DNA of 12,604 nt. It comes from Globomyces pollinis-pini. Its lineage: Eukaryota > Chytridiomycota > Chytridiomycetes > Rhizophydiales > Globomycetaceae. Below are positions 6,364 through 12,604 of this stretch, piece after piece. The translations under genes and the position numbers were made by a program. The notes under the pieces were generated by a model. That model searched no databases and was not told the origin of the DNA. It saw only the letters and a list, made by a program, of their open reading frames with translations. How positions within the stretch are numbered: position 1 is the first letter of the stretch; each line of letters opens with the position of its first letter. The stretch lies in contig MU621514.1 of the NCBI GenBank assembly GCA_025399215.1, positions 1-12,604 of the forward strand, given 5' to 3'.

Positions 6364-7864
6364 ATGAAAATTGAAATCGAAAATTCATTTGATTCTTATA
6401 TAAGAAATAGGGAATTAAACAATTTAAAAATTCATTTAAATCCAAAAGTTACCCCAAAAAAAATATCTAAATTTTAGACTCTATTACCAATTCAATTCAA
6501 AAATTCTATTCAATTTCAATATCATGTTTATTCTTGTCAATTCTCTACAAATGGTAATTATTGTTATGTAGCAACGTAATATTATATTATATTAACAAAA
6601 AGTCAAGATCATTCAATCGCTTTTTATGATACTTCTGATTTAACTTTTCGTCCTTCAATCAAATTTAAAGCTAGTAGAGGTCGTTGGACTATCACAGGTT
6701 AGTCAATTCAATTAATATATTAGACCATGCGATATCCCCAGATAATCGATTTATCGCCTATTCTTCTCTCGTCCCTTACATCAATTTAGCTCAAATATCA
6801 GAGGACGGTTTTACTTTAGAAGAAGGTTCTCAAAGAATACTGGATTTTAAAGAAAATGGAAATGGTTTCGCTGTATGTGCACTTAGATTCATTATTTCCA
6901 TAGATTTGGTCAGTTAGATTTTCCGGTGATGGACAAGAGTTGGTGGCAGGATCTAATGATGAATCTATTTACGGTAACTTACCTAAACATTAAATTTTTT
7001 AGTGTACAACATCGAATTAGGAAAATTGTTACATCGAATTGAAGGACACACAGAAGATGTTAATTCAGGTAAATCTATTTAATTTCATGTTTTAGTGGCC
7101 TACATAGATCCAAAAGATCCTAATGTATTGGTGTCTGGGTCTGACGACAATATGATCAAGATATGGTATTCGTTTGCTCCTCACACCTTTTTTAGGGATA
7201 GAAGATCAATGGGTAAAATGGGATCTCGTCCTGCTGGGCTATTAATCGGTCATACCGAAGGTATTACTCATTTGTCTGCAAAAGGAGATGGGAGATATAT
7301 AGTTTCCAACGGAAAGGATCAAGTAAATTATATCTTACTCAACTTCAGACGATGAAGGTTTGGGATATTAGGCGTATGAAATCGGCTGATTTTGATCATG
7401 AAGGATGTCGATTGACTCACATGTAGTTTTTGAATCACTAACAGATAGGTCTTGGGATTACCGCTGGCAGCATTATCCTAGACGAACTCCACGAAAGCAT
7501 CCACACGATAACTCTGTTCGTACATTCCAAGGTCATAGTGTCTTACGAACCTTGATTCGTTGCTATTTTTCTCCAGTCTATTCGACAGGACAAAGGTACA
7601 CAACTAAAATTTAACATTAGATATGTGTATACTGGATCTGCTGATGGTTTTATTTACATTTACTCTTTAGAAGGCGATGAAATCATTAAAATTGACACTA
7701 CAGTAGATTCAACTACTGATGAGGAGGAATTGGATGATGATTATTCCTATTATGATGGTCAGAACCTTGTTCGTGATGTATCATGGCATCCATTTGCACC
7801 CGTTTTAATTTGTTCTCAATGGAGTCAAGGGGGAGGAGGAAAGGTCCTCAGTTTTGAAAAGTAA
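6364..7864 (+). CDS. DCAF11: DCAF11/WDR23-like WD40 substrate receptor of CRL4 ubiquitin ligases, 11 exons
   Basis: Family members dock on DDB1 and present substrates to Cul4-Rbx1. Exons: 6364-6447, 6478-6575, 6603-6697, 6724-6872, 6904-6973, 7003-7068, 7096-7165, 7196-7322, 7349-7422, 7449-7595, 7621-7864; introns 25-31 nt, all in phase, 407 residues. The start follows an in-frame TGA (6361-6363). Hallmarks in order: HVYSCQFS, RGRWTITD, SPDNRFIAYSS, WSVRFSGDGQELVAGSNDES, VLVSGSDDNMIKIWDRRS, GHTEGITHLSAKGDGRYIVS, MKVWDIRRM, SWDYRWQHYP, GHSVLRTLIRC, YVYTGSADGFIYIYS and VRDVSWHPFAPVL, the same order as DCAF11 and plant LEC14B. Two WDxR (DWD-box) motifs, W211-D-R-R and W258-D-I-R, mark DDB1 binding. 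An acidic insertion near 7710-7755 precedes the last blade. The N-terminus is shorter than in animals. Exon 1 (28 codons) is the least certain. Confidence 0.9.
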
Positions 7865-7987
7865 TTTTTTTATATTGTAATTATTTGATTTTGATCAATG
7901 AACTGTATAATTTTGTTTGATTTTAAAATTGTTTTCTCATGTTCTTTTGTATATGAAACTCACTGAAGTTTATCATTTTTTTACTCC

Positions 7988-9925
7988 ATGTCCGAATTTG
8001 ATTTTACTACCTCTGTCGTAGGTAAGTCAAGAATAGTGTGGAATCAATATGATAAAAATCTACATTTTATATGACGTTTACTGATTTTGGTTTAGAAAAA
8101 GAAGGGTCTACTATAGTAGCTCCAACAATTAAAATCAAACAACGGAAAAAGAAAACCGATAAAAAGAAACCTGCTGTAATTAATTTAATTGTATTTTATA
8201 GTCTAGTCATCAACTAAGAATGTAGAAGAGTTACTTAAATCACCATTACGTTCTCCAATTCCTATAAAAGATTTCACTACAGTTGGAAATACAAATGAAA
8301 ATAATGAAAATGATGAAGTTCTACCTTCAACTTTAGTAGCTGTATATCAATTCTGTTAGCTAACGTTAGGTATCAGACCAAGTACAGTCTGATGGGGATT
8401 ATAAAATACAGAGTCAAGAGACTTCATCTGCATTTGATCTAACACAAGTAAATCCAACAAGTCAGATATCAGAATTACCCAGTCAACCAATTCATATTTC
8501 AATCCCTCAAGGAACAAAGATACCAGCTAGAGGCATATCAATCACAATTCCCACCAAATCAGCCTCTATTCCAATAAGCAATCCATCGCAATCCCAACGA
8601 AAGCGACCTAGTTTTTCAAGTCCAGTTGCAGAAACCCCAACAACACCACATTCAACCAAATTGAGGGTGAGACGACCACCTGTTGATCCTGATAATATTG
8701 ATGTTGAATCCGCTACTATTAGCGAATTGATTTACCACAGATATCCACATGGTCAAATATCTTCCCGAGAGAAGGCCAGAATCGAAAAGGATACACAAAT
8801 TCGTGAAGACACCAAAATCGATCAACCAGTTACTACACCTGTTTTAAGTAGAGATCCATCAAGAGATAACATGTTGTCTACCGCAACTAATGTGTAAGTT
8901 CATAATCAAACCCGCTCGATTTATTTATCACAGTTTTTATATTTGATTCATTTTACTGAATTTGTTAGGTCTCAAAACAAATTCATCTTGGATAAAGATG
9001 GAAATTTGGTTTTGAATACCGGTGCACTGCAACAAGCACAACAATATGATGTCATTGAAGATAATGGTGATATGATCGAAGAAGAAGCAGGTAATCTTTT
9101 TCATATTTGATTCGTTAGAGTTGCAATATGTTACCAATAGCTCATTTCGAAAAAAGAAGCGGTTGAATGTTTTCAAATGGTCAGAAGCAATGAATGATCG
9201 ATTTTATTTAGTATTCTATAGTTATATTCTCATGATAGGGGTTGAATTATTTTGGAATGGATCTGAAAACAATCAGTTTTATGTTTCCCCTATTGACGCA
9301 TAACCATATCAAACGGAAATTCAAAAAGGAACAGCAAACCAACCCACATCGTATAACTGCTTCTATTCGAAACCATATTCCAGCACCTCGTTCCGTGAGG
9401 GACAAGATTTTAGCTAGTGTCGCTACGAAAAAACGACTTGAAGCGGCTCAGTATGTAAATAATCGATCACCAGGATCACCGATAAAATCAGAGAATTTGT
9501 TTGTCAGCAAAGAAGAGCCACATGCCAAGTTGGATGATACACAACCGAATGCAGTAGAAAATTCTTCCTTTATAGAAGATCTTAAGATATCAAACACAGA
9601 GGCAAATGCACCTGTTGAACCAACCACACCATCAGTCATAAACGACTTGGAACCCGTCAAAGTCATGGAAGATAAATCAGAATCAACCACTTTTGATCTT
9701 GATATTCCAATGCCTGTGATAGATGATGCCTTTAAATTGAGTTTCAAACCAAAAATTGGAAAAAGAAAACGAATGCCAAAATTAAAATCTGCAGAAATTG
9801 CGGAACCAGATAATGTACCTACTACCCCAGCAGTCGAGGAGATCTTACCAGCAGAGACAAGAACTGAGGTAGCAGTAAGGAGGCCAACAGCTCCACCCAC
9901 TATTCTTTCATCGCGAGTCAATTAG
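7988..9925 (+). CDS. BDP1: Transcription factor TFIIIB subunit Bdp1 (B''), 7 exons
   Basis: Bdp1 completes TFIIIB with Brf1 and TBP and helps open RNA polymerase III promoters. Exons: 7988-8021, 8096-8175, 8207-8341, 8370-8893, 8969-9090, 9119-9210, 9239-9925; introns 74, 31, 28, 75, 28 and 28 nt; phases agree, 557 residues, near the size of the yeast protein. A basic N-terminal patch (KIKQRKKKTDKKKP) and Ser/Pro-rich low complexity lead to a conserved stretch around 181-225 with DVESATISELIYHRYPHG. The extended SANT domain lies about 305-368: TNSSFRKKKR, KWSEAMNDRFY, LNYFGMDLKTISFMFP, then HIKRKFKKEQQTNPHRI. The C-terminal third is acidic, Pro/Thr-rich and probably disordered. The first exon and the two introns of 74-75 nt are least certain. 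It follows the DCAF11-like gene by 123 bp. Confidence 0.87.
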
Positions 9926-10051
9926 TTTTATGTTTATATACCAATCATAATAAAATATAATAGGTCAATGAGGGTTCTCATTCTTATCGCGAGGTAAATG
10001 ATTTATGGTTATATACCAACGATAACATAATAGTTTACGTCAATGAGGGCT
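9904..10051. repeat. 75-76-bp tandem duplication over the BDP1 stop codon and 3' UTR
   Basis: Unit 1 (about 9904-9976) and unit 2 (about 9980-10051) share in order TCGCGAG (9911, 9987), ATATACCAA (9936, 10011) and GTCAATGAGGG (9964, 10039), at a constant 75-76-bp offset. Unit 1 includes the real stop. Its AATAAA (9949-9954) is changed to ACATAA-type sequence in unit 2. Confidence 0.75.
9949..9954 (+). terminator. Poly(A) signal AATAAA of BDP1
   Basis: AATAAA 23 nt after the TAG stop at 9923-9925, inside the first unit of the tandem duplication. Confidence 0.45.
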
Positions 10052-10513
10052 CGTGCAAACAACGTATGAATAGGTTAAATTAAATGAAATTTCGCATGGG
10101 CATTGACCTCAAACGTGGGCTGGTTACAGTTTGAGATGGTGATGTGGGAATGTGATCAGATGATGAACTGAAGAGGAAGGTGACACCCTAAAGGAGACGA
10201 AAGGTGGACAATGGAACTGAGAGCAAGAAGGAACCTTTCAGATGGCACTCAACTGTATGAGTGAAATATTCAATGGACATCAGAAGACCCAAAGAGACTC
10301 AAGAACAACACATGTTACCAACACAATAACATCAGATATTGACTCATGTCATTACTACTACCGCATCCCATAACAAACCATTGGTACTGATGTCATGGAC
10401 AGATGGCACTGATTGACTTTAATTAGGTTAAATGACTGATTTTGTACGAGTGGCTTGGTTTTTTTATCTTTTAAATTGATCGTTTTTTCATTTAATTTCT
10501 TGTCCTTCTACAA
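10052..10513. other. Gene-free spacer upstream of pyruvate kinase
   Basis: No reading frame longer than a few dozen codons is supported on either strand. About 10080-10310 is richer in G on the plus strand than the surrounding DNA. CAGATGGCACT is repeated directly at 10239-10249 and 10400-10410, and GAACCTTTCA (10231-10240) resembles motifs in the X325 spacer. GTGGCTT at 10450-10456 lies 58 bp before the ATG. No tRNA or 5S gene was seen. Confidence 0.4.
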
Positions 10514-12339
10514 ATGAATTCTGCTTCTCACTACATTGATCAATCTGAACGTCCTGTTCAAATCAAATCTAAAATTATATGTACCATTGGACCAAAGACT
10601 CAATCTATCCCAATGTTAACCAAATTGATTGATGCTGGTATGAATGTCATGCGTTGTAATTTCTCTCATGGTTCTCATGAGGTATTTCATTTTCATCTCT
10701 TATCTTTTAGTATCATAAACAAACTATTGATAATTTACGTCAAGCTCTTTCTGAATCTAAAAATCCAAAGACCGTGGCCGTTTTATTAGATACCAAGGGT
10801 CCTGAAATTAGGTTTGTTTTCATCAACCATTTTTTAATGTAGTTGTTAGATCTGGAAAACTTGTTGGTCATACTGACAAGAAATTAACTGCTGGAAGTAC
10901 TTTTACTTTCCACAATGACGAATCCATTCTTGGTGATGAAACCCAAGTTGCAACCACATATAAATCTTTATCAAAGACTGTTGTTGAAGGTGATCGTATC
11001 CTTTTGGATGACGGTCTTATTGGTATGATTGTTCAAAAGGTCGATTTGGAAAACAACACTGTCACGTGTACCATTGAAAATGATGGTGTTTTGGGAGAAA
11101 CTAAAGGTGTTAATTTGCCTGGAAAGGTTATTGACTTACCTGCCATTACCCCTAAAGATGCTTCTGATATCCGTTTCGGAATTGAGAATAATGTGGACTT
11201 TATTGCCGCTTCATTCATTAGAAAAGCATCCGACGTTCTGGAAATTAGAAAACTTATTGAAGGAACTGGAATCATGATCATATCCAAGATTGAAAACCAA
11301 GAAGGATTAGACAATTTCGATGAAATTTTGGCTGTTTCTGATGGTATCATGGTTGCTAGAGGTGATTTGGGAGTTGAAATCCCAGTCGAAAAAGGTATCT
11401 GAAATTGTCTTTTAATCATTTAGTGGCTCGTTATCAAAAATTGATGATCCGTAAATGTAATATTGCAGGAAAACCTGTTGTTACTGCTACCCAAATGTTG
11501 GAATCCATGATTGTAAACCCACGTCCAACTAGAGCTGAAGCCACTGACGTTGCCAACGCTGTACTTGATGGTTCTGATTGTGTTATGTTATCTGGTGAAA
11601 CTGCCAAAGGTTTTTTATCTTGCGTTCTTACATATAGGTGCTTTCCCTGCTTTAGCTATCAGTATGATGGCAAATATTTGTCGTGAAGCTGAAGCCGATA
11701 TTAACTACTCGGAACTGTATCCTTCCCTAAGACGTCAATTAATTCTTCCTATCTCAGTCTCTGAAGCTGTGGCTGCAAATGCTGGTAAGTTCAACTCATT
11801 ATTGCTGTGAGGATGAAACCAGTCAGGGAGCCTCTGAAGTAGATTTACTTGTAATTCTACTGTGATGGATATTTGACTAGTTTTGATGCTTAGCATTGAA
11901 TTATGAACAGCCAAACTGTATCATTTTCATTCACTTTTAAAAGAACTCTTTCTAATTTCTTTAGTTAAAACTAGTTGGGATGTACATGCTGCTCTTATTG
12001 TTGTTCTCACACAATCTGGTAACACTGCCTTCAAGATCTCCAAGTATCGTCCAATTGCACCAGTTTTGGCAGTCACTTCTTCACATCAAGTTGGTAAGAA
12101 TTCCTTTTATACTAAAAACCTTAGCTCGCCAGTGTCAAGTGTTGCGGGGAATATATCCATTAGTTGTCGATTCCATGGCCGGAACCGAAAACATTATTCA
12201 CAGAGCAATGCTATGGGGTGTCAAAATGGGAATGGCTCATAAAGGTGACCATGTCGTTGTTACCTCTGGTATTCTCGAAGAAACTGTTGGATCAACAAAC
12301 ATTATGCGTGTTGTTCAATGTGTTGGCTTTGAAGTGTAG
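10514..12339 (+). CDS. PYK1: Pyruvate kinase, 7 exons
   Basis: Cytosolic glycolytic enzyme converting phosphoenolpyruvate and ADP to pyruvate and ATP. Exons: 10514-10681, 10711-10811, 10850-11394, 11424-11609, 11638-11784, 11965-12093, 12125-12339; introns 29, 38, 29, 28, 180 and 31 nt; all phases agree, 496 residues, the usual length. Motifs in order: [20 protein letters not shown] (Arg47), [10 protein letters not shown], a full B domain, the family signature [13 protein letters not shown] with catalytic Lys236, [54 protein letters not shown], and a complete C domain ending near GSTNIMRV. This C-terminus looks more like bacterial and plant pyruvate kinases than the yeast enzyme, so fructose-bisphosphate control cannot be assumed. 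The fifth intron is about six times longer than the typical intron here. AATAAA follows 31 nt after the stop. Confidence 0.95.
11838..11861. other. 24-nt hairpin within the 180-nt pyruvate kinase intron
   Basis: AGTAGA-T-TTA-CTTG-TAA-T-TCTACT: nine base pairs, one T-T mismatch and a four-base loop, inside intron 11785-11964. It could be part of an embedded RNA or a structure that shortens the effective branch-site distance. I found no clean pair of box C and box D motifs to call a snoRNA. Confidence 0.5.
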
Positions 12340-12369
12340 ATGATTTTTATCGCATACTATTAATTTCTC

Positions 12370-12375
12370 AATAAA
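12370..12375 (+). terminator. Poly(A) signal AATAAA of pyruvate kinase
   Basis: AATAAA beginning 31 nt after the TAG stop at 12337-12339. Confidence 0.5.
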
Positions 12376-12485
12376 ATTATTCCTTTATAAATTATCCAAG
12401 CAACTTTCGAATGTGGTTGAACTGCAACTTCTGTATACGAGTGTTGAATCGTCATCCTATTCCATGATTTACAAAGGAATTTGTA

Positions 12486-12604
12486 CTAAAGCTTCAGTAT
12501 CTCATAGATTTCATAAGGCTGCATCTTCCATGCTTTCGGGACTATTTTTCCATCCATGGAAAATTCACTAAACTCCACAAAACGGATTTTTGGAATTAAA
12601 AAAA
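12486..12604 (-). CDS. Possible 3' end of an unrecognised minus-strand gene, cut by the window edge
   Basis: An open frame enters from the right edge and ends at TAG (12486-12488) after 38 residues, including RFVEFSEFSMDGKIVPKAW and PYEIYEILKL. Composition looks like protein (mixed charged and hydrophobic residues, no low complexity), and it would be convergent with pyruvate kinase about 146 bp away. I do not recognise the family. An ORF this short could be chance. Confidence 0.35.
   Translation of the reverse strand, partial: FLIPKIRFVEFSEFSMDGKIVPKAWKMQPYEIYEILKL

Noticed and set aside
9448..9921. 157-codon minus-strand ORF opposite the BDP1 C-terminus
   Set aside because: It mirrors the BDP1 last exon, whose frame continues directly from the SANT domain; no motif on the minus strand.
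11033..11419. 128-codon minus-strand ORF opposite pyruvate kinase
   Set aside because: Shadow of conserved pyruvate kinase codons.
11785..11964. Box C/D snoRNA in the long intron
   Set aside because: Only imperfect C-box-like strings are visible and no suitable D box or terminal stem, so I list only the hairpin.
1..12604. tRNA genes, rRNA genes or CRISPR arrays
   Set aside because: I saw no tRNA B-box with a matching A-box, no rRNA-like sequence and no regularly spaced repeat-spacer array; the 22-bp tandem repeat has no spacers.

Overview
This is a 12.6-kb piece of an AT-rich fungal-type nuclear genome. Five of the eight complete genes are conserved eukaryotic housekeeping genes split by many very short GT-AG introns (28 of the 33 I reconstructed are 24-32 nt). 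Stops are standard, AATAAA signals sit almost on the stop codons, and intergenic gaps are small. Together with a family of GPI-anchored BIM1/X325-like copper proteins, known mainly from fungi, this suggests an early-diverging fungus with a compact genome. The lineage cannot be fixed from this window.

Region 1 (1-3170) is a cluster of three intronless paralogues of the BIM1/X325 LPMO-like family (minus, plus, minus). Each has a 16-residue signal peptide, an N-terminal His on the predicted mature protein, a conserved beta-domain with two Cys, a low-complexity stalk and a GPI-type tail. All three keep His1 and the C-x-D aspartate but contain no second His in the domain. The spot where the family's second copper His should fall reads Gly-Asp-Pro-Asp. 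The spacers hold TATA-type promoters, a 17-bp palindrome, a nested inverted repeat and four copies of TGTGGCTT.

Region 2 (3170-4026) has no convincing gene, only weak protein-like fragments.

Region 3 (4027-6168, minus) carries a DHHC palmitoyltransferase (8 exons) and, 86 bp upstream, a CUZ1/ZFAND1-like AN1 zinc-finger protein (5 exons). Its first AN1 finger has lost a ligand.

Region 4 (6169-6363) is a short divergent promoter with a 22-bp-period array of TAGGGTT (telobox-like) sites.

Region 5 (6364-9925, plus) carries a DCAF11/WDR23-like WD40 receptor of CRL4 ubiquitin ligases (11 exons) and the TFIIIB subunit BDP1 (7 exons). The stop codon and poly(A) module of BDP1 is tandemly duplicated.

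Region 6 (9926-10513) is gene-free. Region 7 (10514-12339, plus) is a complete pyruvate kinase (7 exons) with one outsized 180-nt intron that contains a hairpin. The right edge may hold the 3' end of another minus-strand gene.

Functionally, CUZ1 (Cdc48/proteasome adaptor) and DCAF11 (ubiquitin ligase receptor) share a bidirectional promoter and both act in protein turnover. The X325 cluster is a cell-surface family. The other genes (palmitoylation, Pol III transcription, glycolysis) have no evident link to each other. All splice models come from reading frames and family conservation, not from transcripts.
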